From Ruminococcaceae bacterium YRB3002 (GTDB lineage Bacteria; Bacillota; Clostridia; Saccharofermentanales; Saccharofermentanaceae), in contig FMTG01000028.1 of NCBI GenBank assembly GCA_900099715.1, positions 1 to 37,003 on the forward strand: a DNA stretch of 37,003 nt, written 5' to 3'. The translations under genes and the position numbers were made by a program. A model generated the notes under the pieces. The model had not been told where the DNA came from. It saw only the letters and a program-made list of their open reading frames with translations, and did not search any database. Shown here piece by piece: positions 17,022 to 23,873 of this stretch. Each line of letters begins with the position of its first letter. The first letter of the stretch is position 1.

Positions 17022-17618
17022 TCAGTTAAGACCCTGTTCACTTCTCTTCCTGTCGATCAGAGCCATTACCTCCGCTATTGCCGTATCGAGATCATCATTT
17101 ACGACTACGTAGTCGAATTCGTCTTTCCTTCCGATCTCCTCGGCAGCTGTCTCCAGCCTCTGCGCTATCTTCTCCTCGGAATCGGTTCCCCTGTTGCGGA
17201 GCCTTGACTCCAGAACTTCCATTGACGGCGGCATCAGGAAGATTATCAGCGCCGTATCACCGAAGATCTTCTTGAGATTGATGCTTCCCAGAACCGTGAG
17301 ATCCAGAAGTGTATCTGTTCCCTGCTCGCTCATCTTCCTCAGGTGGGTGCTGGGTGTACCGTAGTAGTTGTCACAGTACACATCGTGCTCCAGGATCTCG
17401 CCTCTCGCGATCATGTCCTGGAACTGTTCCTTGGTGCGGTAATAATAATCCACACCTTCCTGTTCCGTTCCTCTGGGCGGTCTTGTCGTCACGGATACCG
17501 ATGTCGCCATATCGGGAATGAGCGCCCTGACACCTGCCACGACTGTTCCCTTACCGGCGCCTGACGGTCCGGAGATGCATATTATAAGACCTTTCCTGTC
17601 AGTATTCATGTCTGCCAT
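17022..17618 (-). CDS. gmk: guanylate kinase
   Basis: The 198-residue enzyme phosphorylates GMP to GDP with ATP. The P-loop GPSGAGKGT is at about residues 17-25; SVTTRPPRGTEQEGVDYYY is the GMP-binding segment; and EILEHDVYCDNYYGTP and the lid region with NRGTDSEEKIAQRL follow in the usual order. Length is normal. It overlaps the RemA stop as TAATG at 17616-17620. By supplying GDP it also feeds the alarmone enzyme of the window. Confidence 0.96.
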   Translation of the reverse strand: MADMNTDRKGLIICISGPSGAGKGTVVAGVRALIPDMATSVSVTTRPPRGTEQEGVDYYYRTKEQFQDMIARGEILEHDVYCDNYYGTPSTHLRKMSEQGTDTLLDLTVLGSINLKKIFGDTALIIFLMPPSMEVLESRLRNRGTDSEEKIAQRLETAAEEIGRKDEFDYVVVNDDLDTAIAEVMALIDRKRSEQGLN

Positions 17619-17848
17619 TATGCCAGTATCTCCTTGATCTCTTCAACGGTCATGGAACTTAAGATAACATGATCGCTGTCTGTTACTGCCACAGCCCTGC
17701 ACTTCTTGCCTGCACAGCAGTCAATGCACATGGCGCGGTCCTTGGCATCCTGTATCATCCTCCTTGCAGGAGCAGAATCGGCAGATACGACACACAGGAC
17801 TCTGTCCGATGCGATGAGATTGCCGAATCCGATATCTACAAATGCCAT
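17618..17848 (-). CDS. remA: DUF370/RemA family protein
   Basis: This 76-residue protein has the DUF370 pattern: a conserved VDIGFGNLI N-terminus, then RMIQDAKDR and VILSSMTVEEI. In Bacillus subtilis RemA is a DNA-binding activator of matrix genes. Between them this copy carries a Cys cluster (CIDCCAGKKC, about residues 41-50), unlike the usual ILIDATYGRKTR, so the DNA-binding arginine region is altered. Gene order yicC-remA-gmk-rpoZ supports the assignment. Whether it acts as a regulator here is unproven. Confidence 0.85.
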   Translation of the reverse strand: MAFVDIGFGNLIASDRVLCVVSADSAPARRMIQDAKDRAMCIDCCAGKKCRAVAVTDSDHVILSSMTVEEIKEILA

Positions 17849-17873
17849 TCTTACTTTCCCCTTACCAAAAACG

Positions 17874-18761
17874 TCAGACCAGATTCTGGATCTGTTCTCT
17901 TATCTCTTCCACAAGATTCTTCATCCTGAGGACTCTGTTCGTTATCTCGATATCATTCGCCTTGGAACCGGTCGTATTGATCTCACGGTTGATCTCCTGA
18001 ACGAGGAAATCCATCTTCTTGCCGACAGTACCTTCAGAAGACAGGATCTTCTTTGCCTGCGCGAAATGGCTGATAAGTCTCTTCATCTCCTCATCGATGC
18101 AGCACTTATCGGCAAAGACTGCAACCTCTGCCGCCAGCCTTGACTCATCGTAGAATTCCCTCTTCTCATCAACGAGAAGTGCATCTATCCTGTCGCTCAG
18201 CCTCTGCCTGTAATCCTCGACTACGGAAGGCGCGATCTTCTCGATCTCGTTACGGAGTTCTTCAAGAGATGCTATCTTACCCATGATATCGGCTGCAAGG
18301 TTATTCCCCTCCGCCTTACGCATCTCGAGCATACCGTCGATCGCCATATTGACAGTGCTCATAAGTTCTTCCATAAGCCTGTCTTCATCTGCATCAGCCT
18401 GTCTCACGATGATGACATCCTGATATGAAGCGAGCCTTGATGAACCGAGATCATCCTCTCTGCCTGTGATCGATGCGATCTTCTTAACTGCCTCGGAGTA
18501 TGCAATGGTCAGGCCCTCGTTGACAACGACCTCCGTTCCCTCGCTGTTTGTGTCCTCATAGTTGATGAACATATCGATCTTGCCTCTGACGAGCCTGTCA
18601 GAGAGCGTCTTCCTGATAGCACTGTCAGCGAAGTTGAAGATCCTCGGAAGCCTGATATTGACATCACAGTATCTGCTGTTGACGGACTTGATCTCGACCG
18701 TATATCTTCTGGACTCGTAAATATTCTCCCCGCGGCCATAGCCCGTCATGCTGTATGCCAT
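17874..18761 (-). CDS. yicC: YicC family endoribonuclease
   Basis: The 295-residue protein matches the YicC/YloC family: MTGYGRGE at the start, IKSVNSRYCDVNIRLPR, and the C-terminal DUF1732 block GKKMDFLVQEINREINTTGSKA (cited in part) ending EIREQIQNL. Members form hexamers and cleave RNA. The start is 18761, with AGGAG just upstream; the longer frame to 18821 has no ribosome binding site and no conservation. A promoter at 18851-18879 precedes it, so it heads the operon yicC-remA-gmk-rpoZ. Confidence 0.93.
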   Translation of the reverse strand: MAYSMTGYGRGENIYESRRYTVEIKSVNSRYCDVNIRLPRIFNFADSAIRKTLSDRLVRGKIDMFINYEDTNSEGTEVVVNEGLTIAYSEAVKKIASITGREDDLGSSRLASYQDVIIVRQADADEDRLMEELMSTVNMAIDGMLEMRKAEGNNLAADIMGKIASLEELRNEIEKIAPSVVEDYRQRLSDRIDALLVDEKREFYDESRLAAEVAVFADKCCIDEEMKRLISHFAQAKKILSSEGTVGKKMDFLVQEINREINTTGSKANDIEITNRVLRMKNLVEEIREQIQNLV

Positions 18762-18795
18762 AAAAACTCCTAATCCGAATAGTCTCTTATAGATG

Positions 18796-18836
18796 CAAAA
18801 AGCCTGCTCGCCGGATATCATCTCTGCAAGAGGCTC
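18796..18836 (-). promoter_or_regulatory. imperfect hairpin with T run in the yicC leader
   Basis: On the minus strand AGCCT (18831-18835) and AGGCT (18801-18805) pair across a partly matching interior and are followed by TTTTT. It lies after the metallophosphoesterase gene but also downstream of the yicC promoter, so it would be in the roughly 80-nt yicC leader. It could end read-through from the uvrC operon or attenuate yicC. The stem is weak. Confidence 0.3.
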
Positions 18837-18850
18837 TCAAGTCGTTCAAT

Positions 18851-18879
18851 ATTATAATATATTATAACGGATTTCTCAA
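18851..18879 (-). promoter_or_regulatory. sigma-A-type promoter for the yicC operon
   Basis: On the minus strand TTGAGA (18874-18879) and TATAAT (18851-18856) are 17 bases apart. A second TATAAT lies inside the spacer. The transcription start is expected at about 18844. Confidence 0.65.
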
Positions 18880-18889
18880 CGATAATATG

Positions 18890-19609
18890 TCAGGATGTAA
18901 GCAAAATAGGCTTAAATCCTAAATAATCCCCCGAAATACAATAATACCTGCACCCGTCTGCCTCCATATCCGCGGGGATCATGCGGTGAGCCCTGCCGTG
19001 GAGATGGCCGTAAACACAGATACCGGCGCCGCCTTCTGATATGATCTTCACAAAATCAGTATCTCTCTGGACTGTTGTGACCGGCGGATAATGTAACATT
19101 ATTATCCTCTGGCGGGTCCTGCCGGGATCAGCCTTGTCCATCTCAGCAAAGCAGAGCCTGAGTCTCGCCAGCTCCCTGTCGTATATCTTCCTGTCCTCTT
19201 CGGTAAATTCCCTGTCAGATGGAAGCATCCATCCCCTCGTTCCGGAGATCAGCACGCCCTCAGCCTCAATGACATTAGTCCGTACAAATCTGATGTTTCC
19301 GAATCCGTGTTCTTCCATGAAGCCTTCCATCTTGCTTATGGTAGTCCACCAGTAATCATGATTGCCGCGGCACAGCAGCTTTGTTCCGGGAAGATCCGAG
19401 ATGAATCCGAAGTCTTCGACTGCATCGGTGATCTTTGTCGCCCATGAGATGTCGCCGGCCACCAGCACCGTATCGTCCTCTTTTACAGTGGCCAGCCAGT
19501 TCTCCCTAATGCGCCCGATATAATCGTCCCATCCGCTTCCGAACACGCACATGCTCTTCTCGGGATGGCTCAGCGACAGATGAAGATCCGATAATGCATA
19601 GATCGACAT
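18890..19609 (-). CDS. calcineurin-like metallophosphoesterase
   Basis: The 239-residue protein has all five metal-binding motifs of the family: SDLHLS (about 7), GDISWA (about 51), RGNHDYWW (about 85), a central LHYPP (about 175) and YGHLHG (about 205). Length and the WATKI/WWTT features fit a widespread Firmicutes phosphoesterase whose substrate is not established. Its start overlaps the uvrC stop (TAATG), so the two are co-expressed. Confidence 0.88.
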   Translation of the reverse strand: MSIYALSDLHLSLSHPEKSMCVFGSGWDDYIGRIRENWLATVKEDDTVLVAGDISWATKITDAVEDFGFISDLPGTKLLCRGNHDYWWTTISKMEGFMEEHGFGNIRFVRTNVIEAEGVLISGTRGWMLPSDREFTEEDRKIYDRELARLRLCFAEMDKADPGRTRQRIIMLHYPPVTTVQRDTDFVKIISEGGAGICVYGHLHGRAHRMIPADMEADGCRYYCISGDYLGFKPILLTS

Positions 19610-21483
19610 TACTGCCCCTCCCCGAAAAACTTTCTTATAGCCTCAGCATCCCCGGCCGATATGCCCTTCACCCTGACAAGGTCTTCGACAGATGCGTTCT
19701 CTATAGCCTTAATTGTACCAAAATGTGCCAGAAGGAGTTTGCGCTTTGCCGGTCCTATGCCGGGGATGTTTTCGAGACGGTAACGCATATTGCGCTTGCC
19801 CGAGAGTTTGCGCTGGTAAGAGACAGCGAAGCGGTGGACCTCATTCTGCACCGCCGTCAGGAATCTCAAAAGGCTTATCTCCTCATCAGTCATATCCTTG
19901 CGCTCGAGGCTTATCTCCCGTCCGTCCTCGAATACAATGCCGGATGTCCTGTGACGGTCGTTCTTGACCATGCCGGCCAGCAGTATGCCGTCCGTCCCGG
20001 GTATAGACCTGACCACCCCCGCAACAGCAGACAGCTGGCCTTTGCCGCCATCCACGAGTATGAGATCCGGCAAGGTGAACCCGTCTTTCTCATTATGTGC
20101 AAAACGCCTCGACAAAGTCTCCCTCATCGACGCGAAATCATCCTGTGATACTACCCTCTTCATCCTGAACAGCCTGTAGGAATTCTTCTCTGGCTTCCCG
20201 TCCCTGAAGACCACCATTCCCGAACAGATATCGTCGTTTCCGAGATTGGATATATCATAGGATTCCACCCTGTGGACTGTGCCCTCAGCGACGCCCATAA
20301 GAGTCTCCAGATATCTCACCGGAGCCTGCGGATCGGACCCGGCACCGCCGCCCCTCAGGATGCGTCTCACCATCATCTCCCGGGCATTGTTCATTGCCAT
20401 CTGTGACAGATCCCTCAGCTCACCCCTCTTGGGTTCCCTAAGCTCGATCCTGTGTCCTTCCAGTCCGGACAGATACACCTCCAGCTCCTTTGCCGCATCT
20501 TCATCGAGTATACCTTCGGGGATGACGATAAGCCCCGGGACCTTGGGTGCCTTATCGTAATACTGCGTTATAAATCCGGTGAGCACCTCGGCTGCTTCGT
20601 CCCCCGTTCCCGCCACGAAATACGTCGAGGAACCGACAACTCTGCCGTCCCTTACCTCCAGTTTTCTGACACAGGTCTCGCCGGCATCGGAATAAAGGCC
20701 TATCGCATCAACGTCGCGTTTTATCTCCATGAAGACGTGCTGACTGCGCCTGATCCCCGCCAGCGATGCCAGCCTGTCCCTAAGTGCCGCAGCCTTCTCG
20801 AACTCCAGGTTCTCGGAGGCATCCTCCATCTCCTGCCTTATAGCGTTCTCAATGCCGTCATAGCTGCCCTCGAGAAACATAAGTATCCTGTTGATCATCC
20901 GCCTGTAATCGGCGGCACTGACCTCCCCCTGACAGGGTGCCATGCACTTGCCGATATGATAATTAAGGCACGGACGGTCCTTGCCGATGTCACGGGGAAA
21001 CACCTTATGACAGCGTTTCAGCGGGAACAGATTCTCTATAGTCTTCAGCACCTGGTAAAGGTCTGAATTCATGTATGGTCCGTAATACAGGGCTCCGGCC
21101 TTCCTCAGGTCCTCGTCGATCCTGAACGACTTGAACACTCTGGGATATTCCTCGTTGAGCGTAATGCAAATATATGGGTATCCTTTGTCATCCCTGAGAA
21201 GTATGTTGTATTTGGGCTGATATCTCTTGATGAGGTTGGCCTCCAGGAGCAGCGCCTCCGCCTCCGATCCGACCACCGTATATTCAAAATCCGCCACATG
21301 GCTGACCATGGCACGGACCTTGGGATGCGGGATATTTCCCGACGCGAAATAGCTCTTAAGCCTGTTCCTCAGTTTCTTTGCTTTCCCCACATAAATAATA
21401 CATCCCGAGGCGTCCTTCATAAGGTACACACCGGGATCTTGGGGTACAGTATCCAGTCTAGCGTCGAATCGCTCTGATGTCAT
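19609..21483 (-). CDS. uvrC: excinuclease ABC subunit C
   Basis: UvrC makes the dual incisions in nucleotide excision repair after UvrAB marks damage. The 624-residue protein has the GIY-YIG nuclease (DPGVYLMKDASGCIIYVGKA, about 15-35), a Cys cluster (CLNYHIGKCMAPCQG, about 172-186), the UVR motif (about 210-240), an RNase H-like nuclease half (SYDISNLG, LILVDGGKGQL) and the C-terminal helix-hairpin-helix pair (IPGIGPAKRKLL, VKGISAGDAEAI). All are complete. It starts in an ATGA overlap with the HPr-like gene upstream. Confidence 0.97.
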   Translation of the reverse strand: MTSERFDARLDTVPQDPGVYLMKDASGCIIYVGKAKKLRNRLKSYFASGNIPHPKVRAMVSHVADFEYTVVGSEAEALLLEANLIKRYQPKYNILLRDDKGYPYICITLNEEYPRVFKSFRIDEDLRKAGALYYGPYMNSDLYQVLKTIENLFPLKRCHKVFPRDIGKDRPCLNYHIGKCMAPCQGEVSAADYRRMINRILMFLEGSYDGIENAIRQEMEDASENLEFEKAAALRDRLASLAGIRRSQHVFMEIKRDVDAIGLYSDAGETCVRKLEVRDGRVVGSSTYFVAGTGDEAAEVLTGFITQYYDKAPKVPGLIVIPEGILDEDAAKELEVYLSGLEGHRIELREPKRGELRDLSQMAMNNAREMMVRRILRGGGAGSDPQAPVRYLETLMGVAEGTVHRVESYDISNLGNDDICSGMVVFRDGKPEKNSYRLFRMKRVVSQDDFASMRETLSRRFAHNEKDGFTLPDLILVDGGKGQLSAVAGVVRSIPGTDGILLAGMVKNDRHRTSGIVFEDGREISLERKDMTDEEISLLRFLTAVQNEVHRFAVSYQRKLSGKRNMRYRLENIPGIGPAKRKLLLAHFGTIKAIENASVEDLVRVKGISAGDAEAIRKFFGEGQ

Positions 21484-21740
21484 ACCTGAGGATTTCTCAG
21501 GAACTGGGCGAGGCAGTCAACTGCCTGCTGAGCATCGTCACCGTCAGCGGTGATCTCGATCTCTGCGCCATTCTCTATGCCAAGGGACATTACACCGAGC
21601 AGACTCTTGGAATTTGCACGACGGCCACCTCTGATAAAGTAGATGGTGCTCCTGAAGGATGAGGCTTTCTGTATAAGTGTGGCCACCGCCTTCATTGCAA
21701 GTGCATCTTCACAATTAAATACTACTTTCTCCTCAGCCAT
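21480..21740 (-). CDS. HPr-like protein lacking the phosphorylatable His15 (Crh-like)
   Basis: This 86-residue protein aligns without gaps to HPr of the phosphotransferase system. Ser46 and its motif SKSLLGVMSLGI are intact, so HPr kinase could phosphorylate it. The active-site GLHARPA segment is replaced by ALAMKAV: position 15 is Ala, not His, so it cannot pass phosphate from Enzyme I to sugars. This is the same kind of change as in Bacillus Crh (Gln15), a co-regulator of CcpA. In many Clostridia and Bacilli the gene lies in a uvrC/hprK/rapZ/whiA neighbourhood, and here it immediately precedes uvrC. Start 21740 is set by GGGAGGGG upstream. A role in catabolite control is an inference. Confidence 0.85.
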   Translation of the reverse strand: MAEEKVVFNCEDALAMKAVATLIQKASSFRSTIYFIRGGRRANSKSLLGVMSLGIENGAEIEITADGDDAQQAVDCLAQFLRNPQV

Positions 21741-21780
21741 AAACCCCTCCCGACAATACATACGACTTCAAACTTTGTTA

Positions 21781-21809
21781 AGTATATTTTTGTGCATGCG
21801 TTAAGTCAA
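21781..21809 (-). promoter_or_regulatory. sigma-A-type promoter for the HPr-like/uvrC operon
   Basis: On the minus strand TTGACT (21804-21809) and TATACT (21781-21786) are separated by exactly 17 bases, giving a leader of about 34 nt with a strong Shine-Dalgarno. Confidence 0.75.
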
Positions 21810-21894
21810 CAGTTAAGGGGGCGGCATTTTTAATTTCGTCTTTATGGCTTAAATATCAAATATACGCCATTTGTTTTTGTTGAAAATGCAACAT

Positions 21895-22072
21895 GCTCGG
21901 AATCCCCTTTGTTCTTGGCGTCGGACAGGTCCTCGCCGCCAATGCGGCTGCGGAACTAGCAGAACAAAGGGGATTCCTCGCTTCAGGGTGGAGCCGGCAG
22001 AACAAAGGGGATTCCGAGCTTCGGGAGGTGCGAGACAATTGTTCTTCCTCGCTTCAGGAGTAACCGGCTGAC
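21895..22072. repeat. mosaic of inverted and direct repeats (AACAAAGGGGATTCC element)
   Basis: A perfect 21-bp inverted repeat joins 21895-21915 and 21999-22019; its core AGAACAAAGGGGATTCC also occurs directly at 21961-21977. A second motif, TTCCTCGCTTCAGG followed by a CCGGC box, occurs at about 21974-21997 and 22045-22070. The layout is of units of about 39 bases, some inverted, and suggests a small mobile or structure-forming repeat element. There is no open frame that I would call a gene. Confidence 0.7.
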
Positions 22073-22086
22073 AGACTGACTTTATG

Positions 22087-22204
22087 GAATTCCCTTTTTT
22101 GCGTTTGAAACGGTAATTTGAGGGTACAGTTGAGGGTATTTTGTTAAGAATACCCCTTTTTTCGTTTGAAATGGTGTTTTAAGGGTACAGCTAAGGGTAT
22201 TTTC
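22087..22204. repeat. two tandem copies of a 61-bp repeat
   Basis: Units 22087-22143 and 22148-22204 are direct copies with a period of 61 bases, shown by AGGGTACAG at 22121 and 22182 and CGTTTGAAA shared between them. Across the junction GGGTATT (22134-22140) and AATACCC (22149-22155) make a 7-bp stem followed by CTTTTTT, which resembles a plus-strand terminator. No plus-strand gene upstream needs one. Confidence 0.7.
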
Positions 22205-22244
22205 GATGTCTGACTTGAACAGTGTGGGACTCTACCCGGTTGTC

Positions 22245-22694
22245 CTACTCTCCCAGTTCCTTCTTCATCAGCACTGCATCCCTGCCTGGGCCGTAGTAAC
22301 TGTATCTCCTGTTATATTCCTCATAACCGAGCAGCCGGTACAGTGCAATGGCGCCAATGTTATCCTCTTCAACCTCCAGAAACATCCGTTCAACTCCATT
22401 CAGCCGCAGAAGATCTTCAGTCCACATCATAAGACGGTACCCGGCTTTCTGACGTCTGCACTTCTCATCCACTATGAGATTCAGGACTTCCGCCTCATCA
22501 CCTGCTCTGCTGATACCCATATAACCATAGCCCGGCATAACTACCGCAAAACGGACATATTCGTCATCGCCGCCGTCATATCCGAGAAGTCCGGCAACTG
22601 AATCCGGAGACCACGCTTCCGCGGGAGACTGCTGTTCCAGTCTCAGGATAAACTCCAGATCTTCTTCGCGGGCAAACCTGATATAGCGTTCCAT
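22245..22694 (-). CDS. rimI: RimI-like GNAT acetyltransferase
   Basis: The 149-residue protein shows the GNAT fold: MGISRAGDEAEVLNLIVDEKCRRQKAG covers beta4 and the acetyl-CoA loop (RRQKAGYRL in place of the usual RGxGxG), and EVEEDNIGAIALYRLLGYEE is the RimI-type C-terminal signature. RimI acetylates the N-terminal Ala of ribosomal protein S18. The direct link to tsaB and tsaE is the standard neighbourhood and supports the name. ATG 22694 is four bases after the tsaB stop; there is no clear Shine-Dalgarno, so translational coupling is likely. Confidence 0.85.
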   Translation of the reverse strand: MERYIRFAREEDLEFILRLEQQSPAEAWSPDSVAGLLGYDGGDDEYVRFAVVMPGYGYMGISRAGDEAEVLNLIVDEKCRRQKAGYRLMMWTEDLLRLNGVERMFLEVEEDNIGAIALYRLLGYEEYNRRYSYYGPGRDAVLMKKELGE

Positions 22695-22698
22695 TTGC

Positions 22699-23394
22699 TC
22701 AAACTTTTTTGAGACGTTCCGCCTGTGACACGGCACAATATGTAGCCTTGACTTCTCCGCCGGGGATCATCACGCCGAACATATCCGCTGCCGCTGCGAC
22801 TCCTGACGGCATTATAACTGCACCGGGTGCGTACTCGGCTCTGATGCCGGCTTCATCAAAGAATCTTCGGACTGTGTCTGAACCGCTGCCCATAACTATT
22901 ATCCTCGGCTTTACCGTTCCGATCATCACCTTGAATGAAGCAGTCAGATCTGACGCATCATAAGCATTCTCTTCTATGACAGTACGGCAGGTGCGTGCAT
23001 TGACTATCCTGGCAAACACCCTGTCGTTGCGGGCATCGAAGCATGGCACAAAATAGGTGTTGCGGCCTGTGTCGTCGGCGATCTCGCAGGACATGGCAAG
23101 TGCCATTGTGGATGATACGGGAATTACTTTCGCGCCGGATGCGAAGGCCATTCCCTTGACGGCCGACAGACCGATCCTGATGCCCGTGAATGAACCGGGT
23201 CCTGTAGTTACAGCAAAAGCATCGAGGTCCTTGTAGCCGAGACCGGCCTCTTTCATGACGCGGTCAACCAGCGGCATAAAGGTCTCTGAGTGTGTCCTTT
23301 TATCCATGGACAGTTCATAAGCCAGTGGCTTTTTGCCGTCGTAAACGCCTGCACAGCAGGTTGAATTGGATGTGTCACATGCCAGAACGATCAT
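22699..23394 (-). CDS. tsaB: tRNA t6A biosynthesis protein TsaB
   Basis: TsaB is the non-catalytic ASKHA-fold partner of TsaD in making t6A at position 37 of tRNAs that read ANN codons. The 231-residue protein starts [20 protein letters not shown], and [21 protein letters not shown] at about 65-85 (given as [13 protein letters not shown]) is the family signature. It overlaps the tsaE end by ATGA and is followed by rimI. TsaD and TsaC are not in the window. Confidence 0.94.
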   Translation of the reverse strand: MIVLACDTSNSTCCAGVYDGKKPLAYELSMDKRTHSETFMPLVDRVMKEAGLGYKDLDAFAVTTGPGSFTGIRIGLSAVKGMAFASGAKVIPVSSTMALAMSCEIADDTGRNTYFVPCFDARNDRVFARIVNARTCRTVIEENAYDASDLTASFKVMIGTVKPRIIVMGSGSDTVRRFFDEAGIRAEYAPGAVIMPSGVAAAADMFGVMIPGGEVKATYCAVSQAERLKKV

Positions 23395-23861
23395 AATCCC
23401 ATCTCCTCGATAATACGGGTGAGGCTGTTATACATCTCCCCGCCGGGACATTCTATCACAAACCTTCTCACATCGCCCGTACCTTCTATCCTTATCCTGA
23501 CCGCACTGCCGGGAATGATATCACCGATGATATCGCTCCACTCGATAAGACAGACCCCGTCCTTCCACAGGTACTCATCCAGACCTGCCATCACGAAATC
23601 CTCACATCCTCCAAGCCTGTACGTATCGAAATGATATACCGGCAGCCTCCCGCCTTCGTACTCGTTGACTATGGTGAACGTGGGCGAGGACACATGAGAC
23701 GGCGACCCCATTCCCCGTGCAACGCCTCTGGCAAAACATGTCTTGCCGGCACCGAGGTCTCCGTCCAGCGTGATTATATCGCCGGCCTTGAGCAGGGCGG
23801 CAAAGCGCGAAGCAAACTCTTCGGTCTGATCAGAAGATGTGGTATTGAATACTGCTGTCAC
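23391..23861 (-). CDS. tsaE: tRNA t6A biosynthesis ATPase TsaE
   Basis: TsaE is the P-loop ATPase that works with TsaB and TsaD in t6A formation. The 156-residue protein has Walker A GDLGAGKT at about 35-42, [11 protein letters not shown] and [10 protein letters not shown] typical of the family, and [19 protein letters not shown]. It starts with GTG at 23861, after AAGGGGC, twelve bases beyond the end of the GGDEF/EAL gene, and it overlaps tsaB. Confidence 0.94.
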   Translation of the reverse strand: MTAVFNTTSSDQTEEFASRFAALLKAGDIITLDGDLGAGKTCFARGVARGMGSPSHVSSPTFTIVNEYEGGRLPVYHFDTYRLGGCEDFVMAGLDEYLWKDGVCLIEWSDIIGDIIPGSAVRIRIEGTGDVRRFVIECPGGEMYNSLTRIIEEMGL

Positions 23862-23873
23862 GAAGCCCGCCCC

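Noticed and set aside
22214-22256. 3' end of a 5S rRNA on the minus strand
   Set aside because: The string CTGGGAGAGTAGGAC resembles a 5S rRNA end, but it is formed by the last codons of rimI, and nothing upstream matches the rest of the molecule.
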